DNA of 64,000 nt from DASQBT01 sp963782495 (GCA_963782495.1 CAWAJU010000009.1:475266-539265), one strand, 5' to 3'. Positions 17,570-25,819 are shown, counted from the stretch's first letter. Translations and numbers: made by a program. The notes: generated by a model from the sequence alone, not told the origin.

Positions 17570-18376
17570 ATGTTGATCGACACGCACTGCCATCTCGACG
17601 CAACTGAGTACGACGCCGATCGCGACGCCGTCGCTGCCGCAGCTCGCAATGCAGGGGTGACAATCGTGGTGCCTTCCGTTGCGCGTTCCAATTTCAACCG
17701 GGTTCGCGACAACTGCGCGCGCTACCCGGGCTGTTACGCCGCTTACGGCATGCACCCCATGTACATTCATGTCCATCAGCGCGCGGATATCGACGAACTG
17801 CGCGCCTGGGTGCAAGCGGAAAGACCCGTGGCCATCGGCGAGATCGGACTCGACCTGTTTCAGACCCGCATCGACCGGCCGGGCGTTGATGCAGCGGATT
17901 TCCAGGTGCAGGAGCAATTCTTCAAGGAGCAACTTAAGGTCGCAAAGGATTTTGATCTACCCGTGTTGCTCCACATCCGCCGCGCCAATGACCAGATCCT
18001 AAAACACCTGCGGCGCATCAAGCTCAAGGGCGGCATCGCCCACGCCTTCAACGGCTCGATGCAACAGGCCAACGAATTCATCAAGCTGGGCTTCAAGCTC
18101 GGCTTTGGTGGTGCCTTCACCTGGCCGCGAGCGAGCAATCTGCAGATGCTGGCGCGCGAGTTGCCGCTGGAAGTCATGGTACTTGAAACGGATGGCCCCG
18201 ACATTCCGCCGGTTTGGCTGGGCAAGGGGCGCAACAGCCCCGCGGAGGTGCCGCGCATTGCGCAAGGCCTGGCGGACCTGCGCGGCATTGGCGTCGATGA
18301 GGTGGCGCGCCAGACTACAAAGAATGCACAAGCAGTACTGGGCCTGGAATCTGCGGCCAGCGCCCCGCCAGGCTGA
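17570..18376 (+). CDS. TatD family metal-dependent hydrolase (deoxyribonuclease)
   Basis: From ATG 17570 the protein starts LIDTHCHLDATEYDADR, the metal-binding HxH of the TatD amidohydrolase-like barrel. It continues with AYGMHPMY, IGEIGLDLFQ (metal Glu), LPVLLHIRRA, GIAHAFNGS and the final LETDGPDIPP Asp. At 268 residues it is normal length. TatD proteins are Mg-dependent 3'-5' exonucleases linked to oxidative DNA repair, which fits its place directly after mutY. The longer frame from 17468 lies inside mutY and is not used. Confidence 0.9.
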   Translation: MLIDTHCHLDATEYDADRDAVAAAARNAGVTIVVPSVARSNFNRVRDNCARYPGCYAAYGMHPMYIHVHQRADIDELRAWVQAERPVAIGEIGLDLFQTRIDRPGVDAADFQVQEQFFKEQLKVAKDFDLPVLLHIRRANDQILKHLRRIKLKGGIAHAFNGSMQQANEFIKLGFKLGFGGAFTWPRASNLQMLARELPLEVMVLETDGPDIPPVWLGKGRNSPAEVPRIAQGLADLRGIGVDEVARQTTKNAQAVLGLESAASAPPG

Positions 18377-18668
18377 ACCGCCTGCCCGCCGCGCTGTTTT
18401 TCACCCCTCGTCCCGTTTGCGGGGACTTCGGTGCCCCGAAGGGGCAGAGGATTCGGGGGTGAGGGGCGTCCCCTTCTCCCAGCGGGGCGCAGGCGGGGTT
18501 TCGCAAAGCATACTTTGCGCCGCTGAAGCCGGACTGTGGTGCAAACCAGTCCGTGGGGCGCGGAGCGAGGGCCGGGGATGAGGGAGAGGTGCTTCAGTAA
18601 TCCCAAGCGCTTCCAAATCTCGAAGGGGTCCAAAGGGGACATTGTCACCTTATCCATGCCAGCCTCGA
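18377..18668. other. Non-coding, palindrome-rich spacer next to the Y1 transposase
   Basis: This 292-base stretch has no gene. It is packed with GC-rich inverted repeats, for example GCCCCGAAGGGGC (near 18434), a CCCCTCG...GAGGGG pairing that encloses it, and TTTGCG/CGCAAA pairs near 18505. It ends with GGGGACATTGTCACC just past the transposase stop. The composition resembles the REP/BIME-like palindromes that Y1 (RAYT) transposases act on. Confidence 0.45.
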
Positions 18669-19403
18669 TCACAATCCCAATTCGCCCTGCCCGTTGTCTT
18701 GCCCGGATGGCTCGTCGCTTTGCACGCGCGGCCTGCCGCGCGGCCGGGCCTCGCACCTTTGGCCGGTCATCTTTTCCAGCCTGGCGTAGAAGCGTGCATT
18801 GCCCAAAGGCTGGTTCTGGTTGAGCGCGAGGCGGATGTCGTCGATGGCCTTCCTGTCCAACTCCGCCCGAAACAGATCACGATAGGCCGCCTGCCTGGCC
18901 TTGTCATCCGGTCCGAGCGCCAGATGGAGCGGGTGCGGCGTCAGGTAAGGATTGGCCTGCCCCAGGGCATTATGGCGATAACTGGTCCAACGGTAGTGGG
19001 CCGGATCGTCCACCATCGCGGCACGCACCGGGTTGAGTTCGATGTAACGCTGGCAGGCCAGCAGGTAGGTTTCGGTTTGGATCAGGGAGGATTTGTAGCG
19101 GCTGTCCCAGAGCGTGCCGGTGCGGCGGTAGGTGGTGTTGATGTATTGCACATAGCGCCGTCCCAGCGCAATGACCAGCCGCGGAATCGACTTCGCGCGC
19201 CTGGGCGTGACCAGCAGATGCACGTGGTTGGTCATCAGCACATAGGCGTGCAGCGCGCACTGCTCCTTGTTCAGCGCCTCGCCAAGCCAGTAGAGGTAAG
19301 CCTGGTAGTCTTCCTCGCCGAAGAAGCAGGGCTCGCGGTTATGTCCCCGCTGCACGATGTGCAGGGGAACGCCATCAAGATGGACTCGGGGACGACGGGG
19401 CAT
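18669..19403 (-). CDS. REP-associated tyrosine transposase (IS200-like Y1 family)
   Basis: The 244-residue protein begins MPRRPRVHLDGVPLHIVQRG, the typical RAYT N-terminus. It contains the HUH motif TNHVHLLVTP near residue 57, the helix with RYVQYINTTYRRTG, and the family segment YIELNPVRAAMV. RAYTs are single-copy relatives of IS200/IS605 transposases that nick palindromic REP sequences through a catalytic tyrosine. They are domesticated rather than selfish elements in many genomes. IS110 copy 1 lies only 24 bases upstream of the start codon, so the native promoter has probably been displaced. Palindromes downstream (18377-18668) are candidate substrates. Confidence 0.85.
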   Translation of the reverse strand: MPRRPRVHLDGVPLHIVQRGHNREPCFFGEEDYQAYLYWLGEALNKEQCALHAYVLMTNHVHLLVTPRRAKSIPRLVIALGRRYVQYINTTYRRTGTLWDSRYKSSLIQTETYLLACQRYIELNPVRAAMVDDPAHYRWTSYRHNALGQANPYLTPHPLHLALGPDDKARQAAYRDLFRAELDRKAIDDIRLALNQNQPLGNARFYARLEKMTGQRCEARPRGRPRVQSDEPSGQDNGQGELGL

Positions 19404-19521
19404 GTGTCCAGCATAGCAGAATTAATTCGAGCCTGAAAATCATCTAGCCGGCCTTCCACCGCGGTGAGGCGGTGGGGTTAAAGTGAGTTTGCGAACTTGC
19501 AATAACCCGAGGAGGCCGAAG

Positions 19522-20535
19522 ATGAAATATAGCGGAATTGACCTGCATTCGAACAACAGCGTGGTGACGGTGATCGACGACAACGATCGGGTCGTGGCGG
19601 AGAAGCGGCTGCCGAACGACTTGGCGCGGATCACTGGATTTCTGTCGCCGTGGCGCGAGGAACTGGCGGCGGTGGTGGTTGAGTCCACCTACAACTGGTA
19701 CTGGCTGGTGGATGGTTTGCAGGAAGCCGGGTTTGAGGTGAAGCTGGCCAACACCGGCGCGATCAAGAAGTACGACGGGCTTAAGCACAGCGGTGATGAG
19801 GCGGATGCCCGACACCTGGCTCACTTGCTGCGCTTGGGCATCCTGCCGACCGGCACCATTTTGCCGCCCGAGCAGCGGGCGACACGTGACCTGGCCAGAA
19901 AGCGCATGCAGCTGGTGCGCAGCCGAACTTGTCACATCCTGGCTATCGAAAACATCCTGGCGCGCCAGAAGGCGATGAAGATCAGCAGCAACCACGTGAA
20001 GTGCCTGACAGCTGATGCAATCGACCAGATGGCGCTGCCGGCAGACGTGGGACTGGCGATCAAGAGCAACCTCGCGGTTGTCGCTACCCTGAACACACAG
20101 ATCGACCTGTTGGAGAAGCATCTGCAAGAAAGCCTGGTCGAACGACCGGAATTCGCTTTGCTGACCAGCGTTCCCGGCATTGGTCGCATTCTTGCCGCCA
20201 TCATTTTGCTGGAGACTGGCTGCATTGAGCGCTTCAGCACCGTAGGCAACTTTGCCTCCTACGCGCGTTGCGTCGATAGCCAGCGCATGAGCAATGGCAA
20301 GAAGAAGGGCGAGGGCAACACCAAGAACGGCAACAAATATCTGGCTTGGGCCTTTGTCGAAGCGGCGCACTTTGCGCTGCGTTTCTGTGCCGAGGCCAAG
20401 CGCTTCTATGAGCGCAAGAAGGCCAGGACGAACCCCGCGGTGGCGACCAAGGCGCTGGCCCACAAGCTGGCACGGGCATGTTTCCACATTCTGAAGGAGC
20501 GCCAACCGTTTGATGTGACGCGCTGCTTCGCATGA
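19522..20535 (+). CDS. IS110-family transposase (copy 1)
   Basis: From ATG 19522, preceded by AGGAGG, the 337-residue protein starts KYSGIDLHSNNSVVTVID, the first Asp of the N-terminal DEDD RuvC-like domain; KHSGDEADARHLAHL follows near residue 91. The C-terminal Tnp20 domain has LTSVPGIGRILAAIIL and YARCVDSQRMSNGKKKGEGNTKNGNKYLAWAFVEAA. IS110 transposases are recombinases guided by an element-encoded bridge RNA and leave no classic target duplications. The frame is intact and identical to that of copy 2. A longer upstream start (19483) adds only element-end sequence. Confidence 0.9.
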   Translation: MKYSGIDLHSNNSVVTVIDDNDRVVAEKRLPNDLARITGFLSPWREELAAVVVESTYNWYWLVDGLQEAGFEVKLANTGAIKKYDGLKHSGDEADARHLAHLLRLGILPTGTILPPEQRATRDLARKRMQLVRSRTCHILAIENILARQKAMKISSNHVKCLTADAIDQMALPADVGLAIKSNLAVVATLNTQIDLLEKHLQESLVERPEFALLTSVPGIGRILAAIILLETGCIERFSTVGNFASYARCVDSQRMSNGKKKGEGNTKNGNKYLAWAFVEAAHFALRFCAEAKRFYERKKARTNPAVATKALAHKLARACFHILKERQPFDVTRCFA

Positions 20536-20945
20536 GTGAAGACGGCGGCGGCAAGCCCGGAAAGGGGCCTGGAGCACCAGCCATGACGCTGAATGGGCTG
20601 CCGTTCGCCGTCACCCGAGCAGTAAGGCGAATCGCCTGTGACGTGAGCCATAAAGGGGTTGGCGCCGGCAAACCGGCAGCCAGGAAGCTGTGCAAAATCC
20701 GTTGGACACGAAGCGGCACCAACGTTCTTCTGGGGCGGCCGGGCCGCCAGGGCGAAGGCAGACCACCGCCGATCGCTTGATCCTGATGGGTGACTGGCGC
20801 GATTCGTTCGCAGCCACGATTTGAAGAAACGGGCGCGGTTGGCCACTGCGACGGAGAGATGATGAAATTCGACACCGGCGGCTTGCGCCGCCATGGAATC
20901 ATTTACTCGCTTGACACGGGCCGGCTAATGGGTGGCCCCTTTGAT
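20536..20945 (+). ncRNA. IS110 3' non-coding end, candidate bridge-RNA region (copy 1)
   Basis: The 410 bases between the transposase stop and the element end have no credible gene. They can form several GC-rich stem-loops, for example GGCGCCGGC/GCCGG near 20662, GGGCGGCC/GGCCGCC near 20732, and GGCGGC/GCCGCC near 20877. In the IS1111 subgroup of IS110 the guide (bridge/seek) RNA is encoded downstream of the transposase. Location, length and conservation in copy 2 fit. I did not identify the specific target- and donor-binding loops. Confidence 0.4.
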
Positions 20946-21826
20946 TACCTCGAAATAGTGCGCCATGGTGGTCGAAATCGGTACCGCGCCTCTGACGCGG
21001 ACGCTCAAGCCTGGGAGCAGGCGCGCCGGCCTAAACCGTGCAGGCTTGCCCTTCACCAAGGGCTACGAATGATCGTGGCGAGTAAACTCAGTCTTGAGTG
21101 GTCGCCGGAGCAAATTGCTGGATGGCTAAAGCTGCAATTCCCCGATGAAGAGAAGATGCGCGTTTCCCATGAAACGATCTACCGAAGCTTGTTCATTCAG
21201 GCCCGAGGGGTGCTCAAGAAGGAATTGATTGGGCATTTGCGATCTCGACGCATGATGCGGCGCTCGAAGAATGCCAGTACCGATGGGCAGCCACGCGGAC
21301 AGATCGTCGATGGGATATCCATCCGGGAGCGCCCTGCTGACGTCGAAGACCGTGCGATTCCGGGTCATTGGGAAGGCGACTTGATAACAGGGTCCAAGAA
21401 CACCCACATCGCCACTTTGGTTGAGCGTCATTCGCGCTTCACCATGCTCGTGAAGGTCCAGGGAAAGGACACCGTCAGCGTGGTGGCAGCGCTGAGCAAA
21501 CAGGTTCGCAAGTTGCCATCCGAGTTGCGCCGATCATTGACGTGGGATCGGGGCATGGAGATGGCGCGCCACAAGGAGTTCACTATCGCGACGGACGTGC
21601 AAGTCTACTTCTGCGATCCTCAAAGCCCCAGGCAACGCGGGACAAACGAAAATACAAATCGCTTGCTGCGCCAGTACTTCCCGAAAGGCACAGATCTATC
21701 CGGTTACAGCCAGGCAGACCTGAACAAAATTGCGTTACGCCTGAATCAGCGACCCCGGAAGACCTTGGGCTATTGCACGCCCGCAGATAGACTTGAAGCA
21801 AGTGTTGCAACGATCAATTGAACCCA
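20946..21826 (+). pseudogene. IS30-family transposase, 5'-truncated by IS110
   Basis: The reading frame from IS110 into 21821 is a chimera: the first ~50 residues come from the IS110 right end. Genuine IS30 sequence starts at about GGRNRYRASDADAQAWEQA. The remaining transposase has the DDE integrase core: EDRAIPGHWEGDLI (first Asp), LTWDRGMEMARHKEF, and FCDPQSPRQRGTNENTNRLLRQYFPKG (Glu). It ends with RLNQRPRKTLGYCTPADRL. The N-terminal HTH needed for end binding is gone, so it is inactive. The right terminal repeat (TTGCAACGATCAATTGAACCC, 21806-21826) is preserved and abuts a truncated IS3. Confidence 0.8.
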
Positions 21827-22079
21827 CCGCGGCCTTTTTTAGAATGTCGCGCTCTTCGGTGACCCGCTTGAGTTCGGACTTCAATCGACGAATCTCGCCC
21901 TGCTGATCCTGGGCGGCAATTCGATCTGCCGCCGGGACGCTATGGCGCTTGATCCACTGATACAGGCTGTAGCTGGATATACCAAGCCTCGCCGCCACAT
22001 CCGCTACGGCGTGACCCCGATCCGTGACCTGCTTGACCGCTTCAAGCTTGAATTCCTCTGTGTAACGCTTCTTGCTCAT
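21827..22079 (-). pseudogene. IS3-family orfA, truncated by IS30
   Basis: The minus frame starts MSKKRYTEEFKLEAVKQVTD, followed by the HTH VADVAARLGISSYSLYQWI and the leucine-zipper end LKRVTEERDILKKAA of IS3-group OrfA. Genuine sequence stops exactly at the A6G slippery heptamer (plus 21834-21840), where IS30 begins; the rest of the frame is antisense IS30. The intact left inverted repeat of the IS3 (minus strand TGAATCGCCCCCAGTTTACT, ending at 22140) is present, so the remnant spans 21827-22140. No orfB remains nearby. Confidence 0.8.
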
Positions 22080-22137
22080 GACACCTCCCTTTAGCCAAAT
22101 TTATAGGCTCAGAAGTGTCTAGTAAACTGGGGGCGAT

Positions 22138-22434
22138 TCACTGCGCTAAGCTCGAACCAGGCTGAATATAGAGCACTGGGTTAAGCTTATTTGCTACTGC
22201 CCATTCCCTTGTCAGGCCAATCCCGTAATGGCCATATCTTGATATGTGTTCCTTTATTTGGGACAGCGGTATATCACAAAAGCTAACCATTGGAACGTAC
22301 AATTCCATTGGGGATTTGTCGCCCCAGTTGAGAACTTCTTTGCAATACTTGAGCTTAAAGTTGTCGGCCAGTATGCCCTTTAAGGCCTCCTTGTTAGCCG
22401 TAAAATGAATGAGCGTGTTTGAGCTTAGCGGCAT
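22138..22434 (-). pseudogene. AbiGi-like abortive-infection protein, cut short by IS3
   Basis: The frame encodes 98 residues starting MPLSSNTLIHFTANKEALKG. It contains PMVSFCDIPLSQIKEHISRY and GHYGIGLTREWAVANKLNPVLYI, the conserved N-terminal half of AbiGi-type proteins (the putative antitoxin partner in the AbiG phage-defence pair), which normally run to about 200 residues. The stop codon is supplied by the IS3 terminal repeat, so everything after 22141 has been lost, including any AbiGii partner. Base composition is clearly lower in GC than the chromosome, suggesting acquisition by transfer. Upstream, 22435-22567 should hold its promoter. Confidence 0.6.
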
Positions 22435-22567
22435 ACCGGTCCTTGCTAGTGCTGACGTACGAAATCATGGGACTGATGGGCTCAACTATTTTCCATCAGA
22501 TTGATTGAATCAAAGGGGCCGTGTTCGAGTTATCCTTGCAGTCATGCATCCACGCCCCATACCCATC

Positions 22568-22977
22568 ATCAAAGGGGCCACCCATTAGCCGGCCCGTGTC
22601 AAGCGAGTAAATGATTCCATGGCGGCGCAAGCCGCCGGTGTCGAATTTCATCATCTCTCCGTCGCAGTGGCCAACCGCGCCCGTTTCTTCAAATCGTGGC
22701 TGCGAACGAATCGCGCCAGTCACCCATCAGGATCAAGCGATCGGCGGTGGTCTGCCTTCGCCCTGGCGGCCCGGCCGCCCCAGAAGAACGTTGGTGCCGC
22801 TTCGTGTCCAACGGATTTTGCACAGCTTCCTGGCTGCCGGTTTGCCGGCGCCAACCCCTTTATGGCTCACGTCACAGGCGATTCGCCTTACTGCTCGGGT
22901 GACGGCGAACGGCAGCCCATTCAGCGTCATGGCTGGTGCTCCAGGCCCCTTTCCGGGCTTGCCGCCGCCGTCTTCAC
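22568..22977 (-). ncRNA. IS110 3' non-coding end, candidate bridge-RNA region (copy 2)
   Basis: Same 410-base stem-rich, gene-free region as in copy 1, on the minus strand downstream of the transposase. The antisense frames that cross it are identical in length and sequence in both copies, showing the region is conserved between them. The function is inferred from family knowledge only. Confidence 0.4.
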
Positions 22978-23991
22978 TCATGCGAAGCAGCGCGTCACAT
23001 CAAACGGTTGGCGCTCCTTCAGAATGTGGAAACATGCCCGTGCCAGCTTGTGGGCCAGCGCCTTGGTCGCCACCGCGGGGTTCGTCCTGGCCTTCTTGCG
23101 CTCATAGAAGCGCTTGGCCTCGGCACAGAAACGCAGCGCAAAGTGCGCCGCTTCGACAAAGGCCCAAGCCAGATATTTGTTGCCGTTCTTGGTGTTGCCC
23201 TCGCCCTTCTTCTTGCCATTGCTCATGCGCTGGCTATCGACGCAACGCGCGTAGGAGGCAAAGTTGCCTACGGTGCTGAAGCGCTCAATGCAGCCAGTCT
23301 CCAGCAAAATGATGGCGGCAAGAATGCGACCAATGCCGGGAACGCTGGTCAGCAAAGCGAATTCCGGTCGTTCGACCAGGCTTTCTTGCAGATGCTTCTC
23401 CAACAGGTCGATCTGTGTGTTCAGGGTAGCGACAACCGCGAGGTTGCTCTTGATCGCCAGTCCCACGTCTGCCGGCAGCGCCATCTGGTCGATTGCATCA
23501 GCTGTCAGGCACTTCACGTGGTTGCTGCTGATCTTCATCGCCTTCTGGCGCGCCAGGATGTTTTCGATAGCCAGGATGTGACAAGTTCGGCTGCGCACCA
23601 GCTGCATGCGCTTTCTGGCCAGGTCACGTGTCGCCCGCTGCTCGGGCGGCAAAATGGTGCCGGTCGGCAGGATGCCCAAGCGCAGCAAGTGAGCCAGGTG
23701 TCGGGCATCCGCCTCATCACCGCTGTGCTTAAGCCCGTCGTACTTCTTGATCGCGCCGGTGTTGGCCAGCTTCACCTCAAACCCGGCTTCCTGCAAACCA
23801 TCCACCAGCCAGTACCAGTTGTAGGTGGACTCAACCACCACCGCCGCCAGTTCCTCGCGCCACGGCGACAGAAATCCAGTGATCCGCGCCAAGTCGTTCG
23901 GCAGCCGCTTCTCCGCCACGACCCGATCGTTGTCGTCGATCACCGTCACCACGCTGTTGTTCGAATGCAGGTCAATTCCGCTATATTTCAT
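22978..23991 (-). CDS. IS110-family transposase (copy 2)
   Basis: Translation is identical to the copy 1 transposase, including the N-terminal GIDLHSNN and the C-terminal VPGIGRILAA segments. The frame is intact, with the same AGGAGG ribosome site before the ATG. Its promoter must lie in the 94-base left end of the element or in flanking DNA at 24086-24141. Confidence 0.9.
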   Translation of the reverse strand: MKYSGIDLHSNNSVVTVIDDNDRVVAEKRLPNDLARITGFLSPWREELAAVVVESTYNWYWLVDGLQEAGFEVKLANTGAIKKYDGLKHSGDEADARHLAHLLRLGILPTGTILPPEQRATRDLARKRMQLVRSRTCHILAIENILARQKAMKISSNHVKCLTADAIDQMALPADVGLAIKSNLAVVATLNTQIDLLEKHLQESLVERPEFALLTSVPGIGRILAAIILLETGCIERFSTVGNFASYARCVDSQRMSNGKKKGEGNTKNGNKYLAWAFVEAAHFALRFCAEAKRFYERKKARTNPAVATKALAHKLARACFHILKERQPFDVTRCFA

Positions 23992-24141
23992 CTTCGGCCT
24001 CCTCGGGTTATTGCAAGTTCGCAAACTCACTTTAACCCCACCGCCTCACCGCGGTGGAAGGCCGGCTAGATGATTTTCAGGCTCGCTTTATTCCCGACAT
24101 ATGAACTCACACTTGCACGCCCCTCTTGTCCTGAGCGCCCC

Positions 24142-24609
24142 TCATATCCAGCGCCGCACCCTTTTCGTGTAATCCCGGTACACCTGGCCAAACTTGGCCA
24201 TCAGGTGCGCCTCTTCGTGGGCGATCACGTGATAGCGCATCATCCACCAGACCAACGGGGCCAGGGCCAGCGTCCAATATGTTTTCAGCAGCAGGGTGAC
24301 GCCTGCGTACACCAGCCAATCGCCCAGATAAATGGGATTGCGCGAAAACGCGAACGGCCCGGCTGTGACCAGGTTGGATACGGGCTTGTAGGGATTGACC
24401 GTGGTGCGATGGCGCCAGATTGTGGCGGCGGCCCAGAGGGTCATCAACACCCCCGCGCAGACCAGCGCCCAACCCAGCCCGTGCAGGCCGCCTTCCGCGG
24501 CAAAGCCGAAGGGAAAACGCCGATCAATCCACCAGCCGCCCGCAAGGCCCGCGGCATACACGAGCGGCGGCGGAAGCACAGTGGCAGGTCGGATTGCGTG
24601 ATCGACCAT
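24142..24609 (-). CDS. Isoprenylcysteine carboxyl methyltransferase family membrane protein
   Basis: This 155-residue protein has about four membrane helices and the ICMT/PEMT-like C-terminal signature: AGPFAFSRNPIYLGDWLVYAG followed by RYHVIAHEEAHLMAKFGQVYRDYTKRVRRWI, where the RNP.Y and E..L...FG..Y..Y residues bind S-adenosylmethionine. Bacterial members methylate small molecules or lipids; the substrate here is unknown. It stands alone on the minus strand, right of IS110 copy 2 (57 bases away) and followed upstream by a peroxidase-like gene. Confidence 0.75.
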   Translation of the reverse strand: MVDHAIRPATVLPPPLVYAAGLAGGWWIDRRFPFGFAAEGGLHGLGWALVCAGVLMTLWAAATIWRHRTTVNPYKPVSNLVTAGPFAFSRNPIYLGDWLVYAGVTLLLKTYWTLALAPLVWWMMRYHVIAHEEAHLMAKFGQVYRDYTKRVRRWI

Positions 24610-24676
24610 GATGCGAATTCAGCTCAAAGTCGCTGAACCATCCCGGAGTCGATTGCGCGCTATCACGGTCGGCGTG

Positions 24677-25210
24677 TCAGAAATCCTTTTCCACGCGGAA
24701 CGCGTTGAGCACGATATCACTCGCCGACATGCGTGCGCCGTGCGCGACGGCATCCATGATGTCGTGATCGCTGTAGCCCTGGTCCCGCACGTGCGCCACA
24801 TCACTTGCCGTCACCTGGGTGGAATGACGCACGGCTTTGAGTACCAGTCCCAGCATGGCCTTTTCGCTGTGCGACAGATTGGCGTCGGCCGGATTATCGA
24901 TCAGATAGTCCACCTGATCCGGTGTCCAGCCGTACATGTTGACCAACATGCCGGTGTTCATGTCCACGCAGTAATCGCAATGATCGCTGCGCGACACCAT
25001 GAGTCGGATGCAGGCCAGCAAGACTCCGCTCAGCTTCGGATGCTTCAAGGAATACGCGATGAAATCCCATTGCTGCTTGAGCAGCATGGGCGACACACTC
25101 CAGATCTTGAGCACATTCGGCACATTGCCAAATTCTTGCTTAATTTCGGCATAGATTCGCGCCACGTCGCCGGTGGCTTCTTCCGGCTGCGCCATATCGA
25201 GCAGGCTCAT
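24677..25210 (-). CDS. Carboxymuconolactone decarboxylase / AhpD-like family protein
   Basis: From ATG 25210 (GGGGAG upstream) the 177-residue all-helical protein contains SRSDHCDYCVDMNTGML, the CxxC of AhpD-like alkylhydroperoxidases, with the LMVSRS..C.YC..M pattern of the peroxidase-related subfamily. Such proteins use the two cysteines to reduce peroxides or act in carboxylactone chemistry. I favour a redox role because a TlpA thioredoxin-like gene lies directly upstream on the same strand. A further ATG pair at 25235-25240 is in frame but has a poorer ribosome site. Confidence 0.8.
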   Translation of the reverse strand: MSLLDMAQPEEATGDVARIYAEIKQEFGNVPNVLKIWSVSPMLLKQQWDFIAYSLKHPKLSGVLLACIRLMVSRSDHCDYCVDMNTGMLVNMYGWTPDQVDYLIDNPADANLSHSEKAMLGLVLKAVRHSTQVTASDVAHVRDQGYSDHDIMDAVAHGARMSASDIVLNAFRVEKDF

Positions 25211-25276
25211 GTTTGACTCCCCATCGGTTAATGACATCATGCAAAGGCCCTGTTACCTAACTCTAGTCCAGGGCAC

Positions 25277-25819
25277 CTACTTTTCCCTTAGCAGGCCTTC
25301 TATCTTGTTCAACATTTGCGCATGATCAAATTCCCTGCCACCGATGGCCCGATAGGTCATTCGGCCCCTCTTATCGATTACAAAAGTGGTGGGCAGGCCC
25401 TGCACCGGCCATAGCCCCATGGCGTCGCCGGTGGAGTCCAGCAGGATGGGAAAAGATGGCGGCGCATCCAGCGTGGCAATGAATTGTTCGATTACATCCA
25501 CGCCCTCCCCCTCGTTTACCGCGAGGATCTCCAGAGGACGGTCCGCCATGATTTTTCTCAGCCTTTCCATCGAGGCAAACTCGCGGCGACAGGGCGGACA
25601 CCAGGTGGCCCAGAAATTCACGATCACTACCTTGCCCTTCAGCCCGGATAGCGCGACGGACTGTCCCTCCAGATTGGGCAGTTCAAGGTCAGCCGCGTTC
25701 AGTCTTGGCCTGACCGCCGTCAACGTGGTTTGCAGTGGCGGGTCTGCCGCCTGAACCGTCAGGCTGGCAAAACACAGCAGCCCATTAAGGAGGAGAAGCA
25801 GGCGCAACGCACTGAACAT
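25277..25819 (-). CDS. TlpA-like thiol:disulfide oxidoreductase
   Basis: The 180-residue protein has a signal peptide (residues 1-25, ending VQAA) and a thioredoxin domain with the active site W73-C-P-P-C77 in VIVNFWATWCPPCRREF and the cis-Pro region QGLPTTFVIDKRG. It would work in the periplasm, reducing disulfides in apocytochromes or copper proteins, as TlpA/ResA do. Its start overlaps the end of the preceding exported protein by 35 bases, so they are probably co-transcribed. There is no membrane anchor besides the signal peptide. Confidence 0.88.
   Translation of the reverse strand: MFSALRLLLLLNGLLCFASLTVQAADPPLQTTLTAVRPRLNAADLELPNLEGQSVALSGLKGKVVIVNFWATWCPPCRREFASMERLRKIMADRPLEILAVNEGEGVDVIEQFIATLDAPPSFPILLDSTGDAMGLWPVQGLPTTFVIDKRGRMTYRAIGGREFDHAQMLNKIEGLLREK

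Larger units (their letters stand above)
19428..20945 (+). mobile_element. IS110-family insertion sequence, copy 1
   Basis: The 1518-base segment 19428-20945 is repeated in inverted orientation at 22568-24085; I saw no difference in the translated frames or end sequences I compared. It holds one transposase gene, 94 bases of left end and 410 bases of right end. Short subterminal inverted repeats, TAGCCGGCC (19445-19453) and GGCCGGCTA (20919-20927), lie 17-18 bases inside the shared limits, as in the IS1111 subgroup. The true ends may be a few bases inside, with the outermost shared bases being a common target. Confidence 0.8.
22568..24085 (-). mobile_element. IS110-family insertion sequence, copy 2 (inverted)
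   Basis: This is the inverted counterpart of 19428-20945, with the same transposase, the same subterminal TAGCCGGCC repeats and the same 410-base non-coding end. Its flanks differ from those of copy 1 beyond the shared limits: left ...CCCATC and right GCTTTATTCC, so it is an independent insertion rather than part of one large duplication. Together the two copies form an inverted repeat of about 1.5 kb around 1.6 kb of older IS debris. Confidence 0.8.

Noticed and set aside
19444..20577. A 377-codon frame antisense to the IS110 transposase (also in copy 2)
   Set aside because: The sense frame is a clear transposase with a strong ribosome site; the antisense frame follows from its codon usage.
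20532..20780. An 82-codon frame just after the IS110 transposase
   Set aside because: It covers the hairpin-rich non-coding end, is Gly/Pro/Arg-rich and has no family signal; the region is better explained as guide-RNA sequence.
20790..21821. Reading the IS30 frame as an intact 343-residue transposase
   Set aside because: The first ~50 residues also occur at the end of IS110 copy 2, so they are IS110 sequence read through into a truncated IS30.
19428..24085. A composite transposon bounded by the two IS110 copies
   Set aside because: IS110 elements do not normally mobilise intervening DNA as composites, the content is only IS debris plus a broken defence gene, and the flanks give no sign of joint movement.
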